Position numbers and translations under genes: made by a program. The notes below the pieces were generated by a model that did not search any database, had not been told where the DNA came from, and saw only the letters and a list, made by a program, of their open reading frames with translations. Shown in pieces: positions 44,385 through 53,246 of a stretch of DNA of 64,000 nucleotides. Numbering within the stretch: position 1 is the stretch's first letter; each line of letters begins with the position of its first letter. The stretch is taken from the NCBI GenBank assembly GCA_017615275.1, contig JAGAAO010000012.1, positions 1 through 64,000 on the forward strand, in the 5' to 3' direction. This DNA is from Butyrivibrio sp. GTDB taxonomy: Bacteria; Bacillota; Clostridia; Lachnospirales; Lachnospiraceae.

Positions 44385-46493
44385 TTATCTCAATGAGAAA
44401 AGCATCTGTCCGTATGTGGGATAGCTTAAGTACTTGTCGGGAACAAGTGCTTCTGCTGCATCTGCATACTTTCTGACTTCTTCCATATCATTGAGGACTG
44501 TCTTCTGATAAAATGCTGCCTGATCGAGTACTTCGCTCTTTTCCTCAGCAGCAGCTGTGTCTACTGCGAGTTTCTTAAGTGCTTCATTCATCTTGCCCTG
44601 AGCTTCATCGATCGCTTTCAATGTTTCAATCTCAAATTCTGCGCTCTTTTCTCCTAAAAGGCTCTTCTTGCCTGCTGCCTCTTTAAGCAGATCGCTCTGG
44701 TAAGAAATAAGTCCCTCCATGAGGTCTTTCTTAGCCATCTCCTGCAAAGTAAGTGATTCGATATGAATTGACTTTGCATAGTTCTCAAGAAGAATCTCAT
44801 ATCTTGAATCAATCTCTTCTTTAGTAAAGATGTTGTGCTTTGTAAAGAGATCAACTGACTCTTTCTTGATGAAGTAAGGCATTGCATCGGGAAGTGACTT
44901 GAGGTTCGGAAGTCCTCTCTTTTCAGCCTCTGCAACCCATTCATCTGTATATCCGTTTCCGTTAAAGAGAACTCTCTTGTGAGCGATAAGTGTCTCTTTA
45001 AGTACTTCTGCAAGCTTAGCACTAAAGTCATCCTTTGATACGCCTTCAAGCTGTGCATAGATCTTTGCGATCTCTTCAGCAACAGCTGTGTTCAAAACGA
45101 TGTTTGCGTTTGCAACCGACACTGCAGAACCGGGCATACGGAACTCGAACTTGTTTCCTGTAAATGCGAAAGGTGATGTTCTGTTTCTGTCTGTGTTGTC
45201 CTTGGTGAAGTGAGGAAGAACCTCTGCTCCCATACCCATCTGAACTTTGCCCTTGCTGTGGTATGCGTTTCCTTCTTCAACACCCTTAAGTACTTCACTG
45301 AGCTCATCACCTACGAAGATTGAGATGATAGCCGGAGGTGCCTCGTTTCCGCCAAGTCTGTGATCGTTTCCTGCGGAAGCAACCGAAAGTCTAAGGAGCG
45401 GTGCATACTCATCAACAGCTGCGATAACTGCCATCAGGAATACAAGGAAAGGAACGTTCTCGCCGGGGTTCTTACCGGGATCCAAAAGGTTCATTCCTGT
45501 ATCTGTGCAAACCGACCAGTTGTTGTGCTTACCTGAACCGTTGATTCCTTCGAAAGGCTTCTCATGTAAGAGACAAGCAAAGTTGTGCTTGTCGGCAACC
45601 TTCTTCATCACTTCCATAGTAAGCTGGTTGTGATCTACAGCGATGTTTGCAGTCTCGAAAACAGGTGCAAGCTCGTGCTGTGAAGGAGCAACTTCGTTGT
45701 GCTTTGTCTTAGCGGGAATACCAAGCTTCCAAAGCTCTTCGTCAAGGTCGTGCATATATGCTGAAACCTTAGGTTTGATAACACCGAAGTAGTGATCTTC
45801 CATTTCCTGACCTTTTGTTGCAGGCGCTCCGAGAAGTGTTCTTCCTGTGAAAAGAAGGTCTTTTCTCTTTTTATAGAATTTCTTATCAATAAGGAAGTAC
45901 TCCTGCTCAGATCCTATTGTTGTATTTACTCTGTTTACATCCTCATATCCAAGGAGCTTTAACATCTTAACTGCTTCTTTTGAAAGAGCCTCCATAGATC
46001 TTAAAAGAGGTGTCTTCTTATCAAGTGCCTCACCGCCGTATGAGCAGAATGCTGTAGGAATATAGAGTGATCCGTCCTTAATGAAAGCAGGTGATGAAGG
46101 ATCCCAAGCTGTATATCCTCTTGCTTCAAATGTTGCTCTAAGTCCGCCTGAAGGGAAACTTGAAGCATCGGGCTCACCTTTTACAAGTTCTTTTCCTGAG
46201 AACTCCATGATGATCTTGCCGTCCTCAGTAGGTGAAATGAAGCTGTCGTGCTTTTCTGCCGTAAGTCCTGTCATAGGCTGGAACCAATGTGTGAAGTGTG
46301 TTGCTCCGTTCTCAACAGCCCACTCCTTCATTGTTGCAGCTACGCAATTTGCTACGTCGAGTTCAAGGTGTGTTCCTCTTTCGATTGTCTTGTGAACAGC
46401 CTTGTATATGTCCTTAGGAAGCCTGTCTCTCATAACCTTGTCATTAAAAACAAGACATCCGAATTCTTCAGTTAATTTTTCTGCATCAATCAT
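44385..46493 (-). CDS. glnN: Glutamine synthetase type III
   Basis: This 702-residue enzyme joins ammonium to glutamate with ATP. Its length and motifs ([20 protein letters not shown] at the start, [16 protein letters not shown] and [19 protein letters not shown] in the active site) identify the GSIII class, which lacks the adenylylation control of GSI. A C-terminal helical extension (about 590-702) is typical. GGAGG precedes the ATG. In the operon it stands between asparagine synthetase and glutamate synthase and provides glutamine for both. Confidence 0.96.
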   Translation of the reverse strand: MIDAEKLTEEFGCLVFNDKVMRDRLPKDIYKAVHKTIERGTHLELDVANCVAATMKEWAVENGATHFTHWFQPMTGLTAEKHDSFISPTEDGKIIMEFSGKELVKGEPDASSFPSGGLRATFEARGYTAWDPSSPAFIKDGSLYIPTAFCSYGGEALDKKTPLLRSMEALSKEAVKMLKLLGYEDVNRVNTTIGSEQEYFLIDKKFYKKRKDLLFTGRTLLGAPATKGQEMEDHYFGVIKPKVSAYMHDLDEELWKLGIPAKTKHNEVAPSQHELAPVFETANIAVDHNQLTMEVMKKVADKHNFACLLHEKPFEGINGSGKHNNWSVCTDTGMNLLDPGKNPGENVPFLVFLMAVIAAVDEYAPLLRLSVASAGNDHRLGGNEAPPAIISIFVGDELSEVLKGVEEGNAYHSKGKVQMGMGAEVLPHFTKDNTDRNRTSPFAFTGNKFEFRMPGSAVSVANANIVLNTAVAEEIAKIYAQLEGVSKDDFSAKLAEVLKETLIAHKRVLFNGNGYTDEWVAEAEKRGLPNLKSLPDAMPYFIKKESVDLFTKHNIFTKEEIDSRYEILLENYAKSIHIESLTLQEMAKKDLMEGLISYQSDLLKEAAGKKSLLGEKSAEFEIETLKAIDEAQGKMNEALKKLAVDTAAAEEKSEVLDQAAFYQKTVLNDMEEVRKYADAAEALVPDKYLSYPTYGQMLFSLR

Positions 46494-46514
46494 TTTATTT
46501 TCCTCCGTTTCGTT

Positions 46515-48098
46515 TTATTTACCCGATGCTCCGTAGTTTGAAAGTACTCTCGCCGACGGATCGTCAACGTTGCAGCCTTTCCAACTCTTGTTTGGCATCC
46601 AGAAATCAATGATCATGTCCGACTGACCTGGATAGTATTTTTCAAAAAGTTCCCTGTATAGGAGAGACTCCTTTGTAAAGGGAGTTGCATGAATGTATTT
46701 CTTTTTATTTGTTTCAAGATCCGCAAAGGAGTACTTTTCATCTGCATACTCCATAAGATCGTCCCTGAGTGAATGTCCGACGGCATCCGAAAAAGCTGCC
46801 TTTTCTCTCATGAGGATCGAATCCGGGATCACTTTGTCTTTTTCAAAAGCTTTTCTTAAAAGGAACTTTCCTATTCCATATGTGTTAAGCTTCTTCTCGG
46901 GATCTATGCTCATAACATAGCTTGTAAAATCAAGATCTCCGAAAGGAACTCTGGCTTCAAGTGAGTTTACGCTTATGCATCTATCTGCTCTTAAGACGTC
47001 ATACATATGAAGCTCTCTGACTCTCTTTTTTGCCTCCTCTTGGAAAGCTTCGGCTCCGGGAGCAAAGTCTGTATACTTATATCCAAAGAGCTCATCCGAG
47101 ATCTCACCCGTGAGAACAACCTTGATATCTGTGTTCTCGTGTATCCACTTGCAAAGAAGATACATTCCGATAGAAGCTCTGATCGTTGTGATGTCGTATG
47201 TGCCAAGAGCTTTGACAACAGGCTCGAGTGCATTTAAAACATCTTCTTTGGTAATAATTACTTCGTGGTGATTACTGTGTATATAATCAGCGACTTCTCT
47301 TGCATATTTAAGATCGATCGCATCAATATCCATTCCTATTGCGAAGGTCTCGATCGGCTTGTCCGAAAGTCTTGCTGCGACTCCGCAGACAAGCGATGAA
47401 TCAAGGCCTCCTGAGAGAAGAAATCCAACCGGTGCATCAGCATCAAGTCTTTTTTCGATTCCTTTTAAAAGTTTGTCATGTATCTTTGTAGTGATGGTTT
47501 CAAGATTATCCGCCACAATCTCTTTTACCTCAGTCATGTCTCTGTAGCATACAAACTTACCGTCTTCGTAGTAATGTCCCGGAGGGAAAGGCGATATCTT
47601 TTCGCATACACCGACAAGGTTCTTGGGTTCCGATGCAAAAAGAATGTAGCCGTCCTCGTCATAACCGTAGTAAAGAGGTCTTATTCCAATCGGATCTCTT
47701 GCCGCAATAAATTTCTTTTTCGCGCCATCATATATAACGCAAGCAAATTCGGCATCCAAGATGCCGAACATGCCTGTTCCCAATCTTTCATAGAGAGGAA
47801 GCAGTATCTCGCAATCGCTTTCGCTCTTAAAGCTGTAGCCCAGGGATATAAGATATTTTTTGAGATATTCAAACCCATAGAGCTCACCGTTACAGATGAC
47901 TACATTTTCGTTTAATGAGAATGGCTGCATGCCTGCTTCATTAAGTCCCATGATAGCCAGTCTGTTAAATCCCATCCAACCCTCAGCTACTTTCTGAGTG
48001 CGGGACATGTCGGGTCCTCTTGAATGAGTCTTGTATAGCATTTCTTCAAAAAAGTCCTGAGCAACATCTGCTCTTGCGTATGTAAGTATTGCGCACAT
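46515..48098 (-). CDS. asnB: Glutamine-hydrolysing asparagine synthetase
   Basis: The 527-residue product starts at ATG 48098, which places the catalytic Cys at position 2 (MCAILTYARADV); the longer frame would bury it. The N-terminal glutaminase domain includes NRLAIMGLNEAGMQPFS and CNGELYGFEYLKKYL. The C-terminal synthetase domain carries the PP-loop SGGLDSSLVCG and VLTGEISDELFGYKY. Aspartate, ATP and glutamine (or ammonium) give asparagine. Its place between amt and glnN links asparagine formation to ammonium supply. Confidence 0.95.
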   Translation of the reverse strand: MCAILTYARADVAQDFFEEMLYKTHSRGPDMSRTQKVAEGWMGFNRLAIMGLNEAGMQPFSLNENVVICNGELYGFEYLKKYLISLGYSFKSESDCEILLPLYERLGTGMFGILDAEFACVIYDGAKKKFIAARDPIGIRPLYYGYDEDGYILFASEPKNLVGVCEKISPFPPGHYYEDGKFVCYRDMTEVKEIVADNLETITTKIHDKLLKGIEKRLDADAPVGFLLSGGLDSSLVCGVAARLSDKPIETFAIGMDIDAIDLKYAREVADYIHSNHHEVIITKEDVLNALEPVVKALGTYDITTIRASIGMYLLCKWIHENTDIKVVLTGEISDELFGYKYTDFAPGAEAFQEEAKKRVRELHMYDVLRADRCISVNSLEARVPFGDLDFTSYVMSIDPEKKLNTYGIGKFLLRKAFEKDKVIPDSILMREKAAFSDAVGHSLRDDLMEYADEKYSFADLETNKKKYIHATPFTKESLLYRELFEKYYPGQSDMIIDFWMPNKSWKGCNVDDPSARVLSNYGASGK

Positions 48099-48184
48099 AC
48101 TGTTTCCTTCCTCCCATTTTTTTATAAGCTCAAACATCGGGATATGTATTGAACCTTATATTTAAGAACTTACTCTTACCTTCT

Positions 48185-48215
48185 GCACTAAACTCGAAAA
48201 TACCTCGTTAAGTGC
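48185..48215 (-). repeat. Covarying hairpin, copy E (amt-asnB spacer)
   Basis: GCACT pairs with AGTGC, then an A-A mismatch, then AAC pairs with GTT around the 13-base loop TCGAAAATACCTC. It differs from copy A at one loop base only. Confidence 0.7.
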
Positions 48216-48272
48216 AAAGGTATGTACTAAGCTAATGAACTTACCTCTCGCTTCGCTCGACGTAAGACGTTC

Positions 48273-48303
48273 GAACTAGCTTCGTAAAAACCTCAGCAAG
48301 TTC
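48273..48303 (-). repeat. Covarying hairpin, copy C (end of amt)
   Basis: GAACT pairs with AGTTC, then an A-A mismatch, then GCT pairs with AGC around the 13-base loop TCGTAAAAACCTC. It has the same architecture as copies A, B and E with a different but fully paired stem. It lies 8 bases behind the amt stop. A further imperfect inverted repeat (CTTACCTC/CGTAAG) fills 48236-48272. Confidence 0.7.
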
Positions 48304-48310
48304 TCTCAGC

Positions 48311-50080
48311 CTACTCAACGTCAGCGAGTGCTGCCGCTCCTTCTTCACCGGTACGGATCTTAACTACATTGTCAAGACTGTATACGAATATCTTTCCGTC
48401 TCCGATATGTCCGGTATAAAGTGCTTTCTTTGCTGCTTCAATTACATCTTCAACAGGGATCTTGCTGATTACCACTTCCAACTTAATCTTAGGAAGGAGG
48501 GTCGCGTCCATCTCAACTCCACGATACATATCGCCTGAGCCTTTTTGGATGCCGCAACCCATGACTTGTGTAACAGTCATCCCGGTTACGCCGAGGTCAT
48601 TCATTGCACGTCTTAACTTGTCGTAGCGAGACAACTTAGCGATAATAGCAACTTTATGAATTCCTGATTCTGTATGTACAGGTGCCGTAACAACAGGCAC
48701 TGAAGCTTTCTTCTGTATTTCTGAAGCCTCTTCGTAATCGCTTACTCCAAGGTCTGTATTTTCGTTAATTGACATGTTCAAGGTGTTTGAAACATCCATG
48801 ATCGCAAATCCTGAATAAGCAGATGCAAGTCCGTGCTCTGTAGAGTCAAGTCCGAGGATTTCTTCTTCCTCTGTAACTCTGAGTCCCATAACAGCCTTGA
48901 TAGCAAAGAATGTGATTGAAATTGTTATTGCTGTCCAAGCTGCTGTGCTGAGCATTCCTACAAGCTGAATTCCAAGGAGCTTTACTCCACCGCCGTAGAA
49001 AAGACCTACAAGCTCGTTTCCTGCTGCATCAGCGATTGAATAATCGGGTGCTGTATTTGTTGCAAAAAGTCCTACAGCGATTGTTCCCCAGATACCGTTC
49101 AAGCAGTGTACTGCAACTGCTCCGACAGGATCGTCGATGTGAAGCTTGTAATCAAGGAACCATACACCGAAGCAAACCAAAAGACCTGCTACGATACCGA
49201 TCACGATTGATCCGAATGCATCTGTTACATCACAAGGAGCTGTGATTGCTACGAGTCCTGCAAGTGATGCGTTGAGACACATTGAAACATCAGGCTTACC
49301 GTACTTAATCCATGTGAAGATCATACATGTTACTGTTGCAAGTGCGGGTGCGATTGTTGTTGTTACAAATACTGAACCGAGCTGATTGATTGATGTACAA
49401 GCTGCTCCGTTGAATCCGTACCAGCCGAGCCATAAGATGAATACACCAAGTGATGCAGCTACAAGGTTATGTCCGGGAAAAGCATTTACTTTAGTAACTT
49501 TTCCGTCTTTATCTCTTTCAAACTTACCGATTCTGGGTCCAAGAATTGCTGCACCGATAAGGGCTGAAATACCACCTACCATATGAATACAGTTGGAACC
49601 TGCAAAATCGTGGAATCCCATCTGAGCAAGAAATCCGCCGCCCCATGTCCAGTGAGCTTCGATAGGATAAATAACTGCTGAGATGACTGCCGAGTACACA
49701 CAATATGAAATGAACTTAGTTCTCTCAGCCATAGATCCTGATACGATTGTTGCTGTTGTCGCACAGAATACTAAGTTAAATACGAAATTGGACCAATCAA
49801 AGTTTGCATAGTTTGTAAAAATATCAAAACCGGGCTTTCCGATTATTCCAACCACGTCTTCTCCAAGAAAAAGACCAAAACCGATCAGAATAAAAACCAC
49901 AGTACCTATACAAAAGTCCATAAGGTTTTTCATTATGATGTTTCCTGTGTTCTTGGCTCTTGTAAAACCAGCCTCACACATTGCAAATCCGGCCTGCATC
50001 CAAAATACCAATGCAGCTCCTATAAGGAACCATACGCCAAAGACACTGCTGTCTATAGCACTTAAGATTTCTTCACTCAT
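48311..50080 (-). CDS. amt: Ammonium transporter fused to a PII signalling domain
   Basis: This 589-residue protein starts at ATG 50080 (AGGAG upstream). Residues 1 to about 405 form the 11-helix Amt channel (FWMQAGFAMCEAGFTRAKNT; AHWTWGGGFLAQMGFHDFAG). After a linker, about 470-585 is a complete PII/GlnK-like domain (GIHKVAIIAKLSRYDKLRRA; VTQVMGCGIQKGSGDMYRG; the C-loop-type segment GHIGDGKIFVYSLDNVVKIR). The T-loop lacks the Tyr that is uridylylated in proteobacteria, so control is probably by ATP/ADP and 2-oxoglutarate. The fusion puts the gate and its sensor in one chain. It is the first gene of the nitrogen operon. Confidence 0.95.
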   Translation of the reverse strand: MSEEILSAIDSSVFGVWFLIGAALVFWMQAGFAMCEAGFTRAKNTGNIIMKNLMDFCIGTVVFILIGFGLFLGEDVVGIIGKPGFDIFTNYANFDWSNFVFNLVFCATTATIVSGSMAERTKFISYCVYSAVISAVIYPIEAHWTWGGGFLAQMGFHDFAGSNCIHMVGGISALIGAAILGPRIGKFERDKDGKVTKVNAFPGHNLVAASLGVFILWLGWYGFNGAACTSINQLGSVFVTTTIAPALATVTCMIFTWIKYGKPDVSMCLNASLAGLVAITAPCDVTDAFGSIVIGIVAGLLVCFGVWFLDYKLHIDDPVGAVAVHCLNGIWGTIAVGLFATNTAPDYSIADAAGNELVGLFYGGGVKLLGIQLVGMLSTAAWTAITISITFFAIKAVMGLRVTEEEEILGLDSTEHGLASAYSGFAIMDVSNTLNMSINENTDLGVSDYEEASEIQKKASVPVVTAPVHTESGIHKVAIIAKLSRYDKLRRAMNDLGVTGMTVTQVMGCGIQKGSGDMYRGVEMDATLLPKIKLEVVISKIPVEDVIEAAKKALYTGHIGDGKIFVYSLDNVVKIRTGEEGAAALADVE

Positions 50081-50124
50081 ATAACTTCTCCTCTCCCGTT
50101 TAAGGTTTAATTCCTTTCGCAAGC

Positions 50125-50157
50125 TTCACTAGGCTCGACATAACCTCGCCAAGTGAA
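50125..50157 (-). repeat. Covarying hairpin, copy B (amt leader)
   Basis: TTCACT pairs with AGTGAA, then an A-A mismatch, then GGC pairs with GCC around the loop TCGACATAACCTC. The stem differs from copy A at six or more positions while all pairs are kept. Confidence 0.7.
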
Positions 50158-50169
50158 CTCGCGTGGTTC

Positions 50170-50200
50170 GCACTAAACTCGATAATACCTCGTTAAGTGC
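50170..50200 (-). repeat. Covarying hairpin, copy A (amt leader)
   Basis: GCACT pairs with AGTGC, then an A-A mismatch, then AAC pairs with GTT around the loop TCGATAATACCTC. Together with copy B it fills the amt leader between the terminator and the ribosome site. Confidence 0.7.
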
Positions 50201-50207
50201 TCTACAC

Positions 50208-50260
50208 AAAAAAAGCGCAATGAGGACAAACTACCCTTTGTAGTTGATGCCCCATTGCAC
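50208..50260 (-). terminator. Terminator in the amt leader (candidate attenuator)
   Basis: On the minus strand GTGCAATG.GG pairs with CC.CATTGCGC around an inner CAACTAC/GTAGTT stem, followed by seven T. It lies 130 bases upstream of amt, in its transcribed leader, not behind another gene. Confidence 0.6.
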
Positions 50261-50274
50261 CTAAAAATTGTTTT

Positions 50275-50333
50275 ATTAAATCATCGAATACTTGTATACA
50301 ATGATTTGCATAATTTCCCGGAAAATTATATGC
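50275..50333 (-). promoter_or_regulatory. Candidate amt operon promoter with dyad
   Basis: On the minus strand TTGTAT is followed after 17 bases by TAATAA, just upstream of the leader terminator. An imperfect dyad (GCATATAATTTTCC / GGGAAATTATGC, 50308-50333) lies immediately upstream and could bind an activator. Confidence 0.4.
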
Positions 50334-50356
50334 GTATGATGTATTACAAACAAAAT

Positions 50357-50383
50357 GCGCCTTAGAGATATTCTCTAAGACGC
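50357..50383 (-). terminator. Terminator behind the immunity-like genes
   Basis: GCG.CTTAGAGA pairs with TCTCTAAG.CGC, and a TTTTGTTTG stretch follows on the minus strand, 30 bases behind the gene that ends at 50414. Confidence 0.65.
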
Positions 50384-50413
50384 CCTTGCCTTATATTTAG
50401 TGATATTACTCTC

Positions 50414-50845
50414 TTATATTTCATCTGTCAAGCATTTTTTTCGATGATATTTTATGAATTCTTTCAACAAGTCTTCATACTCTGCCTTGTATTCCTGAAA
50501 TTCCCATTTATACGTATCTTTTTCTGCATTTGCAATTTTGATGAATGCATCTGCCATTTGCTTATCAACCGCTGCACCATAATTTTTTATTGCTCCGACT
50601 ACTTGATAAAGCAAATCTCCATCATACATTTCTCCATCCAAAGGATTACTTATCAATATTTCCATAGCTTTTGACATTGCCAACGGCATCAAAACGTTTT
50701 GTCTAAGCATGCGGGAAATATCCAGTATTGAAAGTTCTTCGATTTTTTTATTTATCATCTCGTTATACCACAATTCAAGCGGAGCTAACGAGTCTCCTTG
50801 TATTTCAACCTCATTTTCAAAAATGCATTTGATCAATCTACTCAT
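50414..50845 (-). CDS. CdiI-like immunity protein (probable)
   Basis: This 143-residue helical protein contains IEELSILDISRMLRQNVLMP, LAMSKAMEILISNPLDGEMY and DGDLLYQVV, the pattern of contact-dependent-inhibition immunity proteins (the group in which a Leu-Asp-Gly-Glu-x-Tyr-Asp-Gly-Glu/Asp-Leu-Leu motif is typical). Such proteins neutralise one toxin domain. No toxin gene lies next to it, so it would be an orphan immunity gene. The start has only a weak GGA. It is the last of four same-strand small genes. Confidence 0.6.
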   Translation of the reverse strand: MSRLIKCIFENEVEIQGDSLAPLELWYNEMINKKIEELSILDISRMLRQNVLMPLAMSKAMEILISNPLDGEMYDGDLLYQVVGAIKNYGAAVDKQMADAFIKIANAEKDTYKWEFQEYKAEYEDLLKEFIKYHRKKCLTDEI

Positions 50846-50879
50846 GCTACTGTTCCAACACTCTACATATATAAGTAAC

Positions 50880-51437
50880 TTATGTTATATCAACCTCCAG
50901 CATTGGAAAGCTTTCTTTGAACTTACCTACAAACTCTGGTTTTTTATATGTGATGAGGGTTCCGTTCGGATTTCCAAAAGCTATCACCTTTTTCTCAATT
51001 CCCATTTTCTCAAGAACAGTATTTACAAAAGTCATGAATTTTATATCAAACCAATCATAATATACTTGAGCAGTATAGCTGAACAATTCCCCATTACATT
51101 TAAAGGATACTTCACTTGTCCCTATACCTTTCTCAAGAGTTTCTTCAGAAACATTAGTCTTTACATCGCTAAAAGCCAGTTCCCCATCTGAAATATCTTG
51201 GATGCTTTTTAGGAAATCCTCACAACCTAATCCTTCGAAATCTGTATAAAATGCGTCTGAGAACGAAGCTTCTATCAGCATATAGATGGCAATCTCATCT
51301 TCATCCATGCCTTCAAACATATCCTCAGGATAACCTTTCAAATGTTTTGCGACAGTAGCTTCATCTGCCTCTGTAGTCAATCCTACCTCTTTTGTTTTGG
51401 GCAAATATTTTTTTACAAGTTCTTCAAGATCAATCAT
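50880..51437 (-). CDS. Hypothetical acidic protein of the immunity-like cluster
   Basis: This 185-residue, strongly acidic soluble protein begins MIDLEELVKKYLPKTKEVGL and ends KFKESFPMLEVDIT. An alpha/beta domain is suggested by GELFSYTAQVYYDWFDIKFM. I do not recognise the family. Its size, acidity, single-domain form and neighbours resemble immunity proteins of polymorphic toxin systems; that is inference. AGGAG precedes the ATG. Confidence 0.55.
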   Translation of the reverse strand: MIDLEELVKKYLPKTKEVGLTTEADEATVAKHLKGYPEDMFEGMDEDEIAIYMLIEASFSDAFYTDFEGLGCEDFLKSIQDISDGELAFSDVKTNVSEETLEKGIGTSEVSFKCNGELFSYTAQVYYDWFDIKFMTFVNTVLEKMGIEKKVIAFGNPNGTLITYKKPEFVGKFKESFPMLEVDIT

Positions 51438-51522
51438 TATTCTTTCTCCTATCCATTCCTTTCTTACATACCAATTTGCAGATAGTAATCTCTATTTATA
51501 TGGATCATATGATGTATCATTA

Positions 51523-52120
51523 TCACCTAAACTCACCATTTTTATATCCAAAAGAATACTCATATTTCTTTTTATCCGGGCAATTCTTGAACTTATCAAT
51601 AAGTTCGTACAGTTCTTCTTCAGATAAAGATATACATGAATCAATTTCGTATTCATCAGGATGTTCAATCAAATAATTATCTAACCAAAGTGTATATTCT
51701 TGACAATATCTTTCGCCCCCACCTTCCCAGAACCAATCAATATAAGCTTCAATATTTGATGGTTTATTAAGAATTGCCAGTTTTTTATCCTTGGTATATT
51801 CACTCGACAAGTATTTTTTTACATCTTCAACAGTAACAATATCTGTCGTTTGAGTATCTTCTTCATATGCCGCCAAATGTATAATCAAAAATTTAATATT
51901 AACTTCGCTAATTTCGTTAAAGCCTTTATAAACGGAATGCATCCCCATACAAAACGCAAAACTCTGATGCTCATATAATCTTTTTAACTTAGCACTTTCT
52001 CTTTCCTTTCTCTCACTATAGGTGTGATGCACCCCCCCAAAAAACTAAGCATATAACAAACAGTATCACACCGCATATAAACACTCTTTTTTTGAAAAAA
52101 ATCTCTTTTCCATACTTCAT
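51523..52120 (-). pseudogene. Membrane-anchored protein interrupted at a G7 tract
   Basis: The ATG at 52120 opens a charged start and a hydrophobic helix (FICGVILFVICLVFWGG) that stops nine codons later. At the helix end the coding strand has T6 followed by G7 (52032-52038). With one G less, the frame continues without a break into a 168-residue soluble domain (HHTYSERKERESAKLKRLYE to EYSFGYKNGEFR), giving about 197 residues. As written, the domain can only start from GTG 52032 or an inner ATG. It may be a phase-variable gene, a pseudogene or a read error. The domain family is unknown. Confidence 0.6.
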
Positions 52121-52261
52121 TATTTGTCCCCAACAATTTTTACTACTCTCCTTTTATGCTTATAAATTAATTACATCTAAACATATTGTTAACATGGTAG
52201 CATATACTCCAATCATTATCAACAGCGCAGATCTGCATAGCAAAATCTCGCATTCCCCCAC

Positions 52262-53077
52262 TCACTTCTCTATAACATCCAACAGCCGCCTGAAATCGAG
52301 GTATTGCTGATAATATCCCTGCTTAAGTCCTGCTTGCATAAATTCGTTTATTGCGGAAATGACATCGACCTTCCTAATATTGGATTCGCTTCCGATTCCG
52401 GCTGCATGATCCCAGGAAGTCAGCATGTCATCCACATTCGGGATCAAACCTTTTTCTTTCAGATAGCATGTATGTTGCATTATCCGCCCGCATATTCTCA
52501 GCGTCATGCTCCCCAAAAACCTATGCACCTCCGACCCCCTTGTCCTATCCGGCTTCCAGTTAACCAGAGCATTGGTTGCCCTCAGATTCTCCATAGCAAC
52601 CTTATATGGATTACACAAGAAAAAATCCTCGGCGCTGCTTTTAAGTTCATCTATATGGTTTGCTCTCTCGTGAAGATCCTCGTTTTCATACAATGTAAAA
52701 ATGAAACTGCTTAAAAGCGGTTCGCTTTCCCCTTGAGAAACATGGTACTGATCAAGCGCGAACAGTTCAAGGCAGGAAGCATTCGCCGGATTCACATCAT
52801 GCACATTTACTTCAAAGTGTTCTTCCTTCTCAAAGGTGTTCGGCTTAAGAATATCTATCGTCACATTTCCGTCATCGCTAGGTCTTGCCACAAACCACCT
52901 GTCCCTTTTCACATCATACATTGATGTAGAAGCGCCCTCTGTAACTTCCTTCGGTGGCATTTTTGTATATCCCGTCGGAAGTACCGTTACCTGAAATAGT
53001 TTCTCATTCTGTTGCGGTCTGGGTTTCATGTTATTTTGAACCACTTGCCTCATTGCTATACTGCTTACCCCTGTCAT
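52262..53077 (-). CDS. Hypothetical protein of the immunity-like cluster
   Basis: This 271-residue soluble protein has AGGAGG before its ATG. The start (MTGVSSIAMRQVVQNN) is polar. The middle (RWFVARPSDDGNVTIDILKP) suggests a beta-rich domain, and the second half (residues 150-271) is helical, ending DFRRLLDVIEK. I recognise no family. It leads the same-strand group that includes the CdiI-like gene. Its leader contains a terminator hairpin and copy 4 of the modular repeat. Confidence 0.6.
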   Translation of the reverse strand: MTGVSSIAMRQVVQNNMKPRPQQNEKLFQVTVLPTGYTKMPPKEVTEGASTSMYDVKRDRWFVARPSDDGNVTIDILKPNTFEKEEHFEVNVHDVNPANASCLELFALDQYHVSQGESEPLLSSFIFTLYENEDLHERANHIDELKSSAEDFFLCNPYKVAMENLRATNALVNWKPDRTRGSEVHRFLGSMTLRICGRIMQHTCYLKEKGLIPNVDDMLTSWDHAAGIGSESNIRKVDVISAINEFMQAGLKQGYYQQYLDFRRLLDVIEK

Positions 53078-53113
53078 ACTTACCTCCTTTCGCTAGCTGC
53101 TCTACACTACAGA

Positions 53114-53246
53114 ACAAAGAGTCGCTCGCGACTCTTTCGCGCGCGAGCGGTATTGCGAAGCAATTATCTTCCATTCCGCGAGCTGCGCATCCATAGCGGA
53201 GCGTTTTTTATTTGATAGGAATTTCGGAGAAATTTCTTATCAAACA
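53114..53246 (+). repeat. Modular palindromic repeat, copy 4 (complete)
   Basis: Module 1: AAAGAGTCGC-TC-GCGACTCTTTC and GCGCGCGAGCGG. Module 2: TATTGCGAAGCAATTAT and CCGCGAGCTGCGCATCCATA. Module 3: a hairpin with arms TTTGATAGGAA and TTTCTTATCAAA around TTTCGGAGAAA. It is the most complete copy of the family. Confidence 0.8.
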
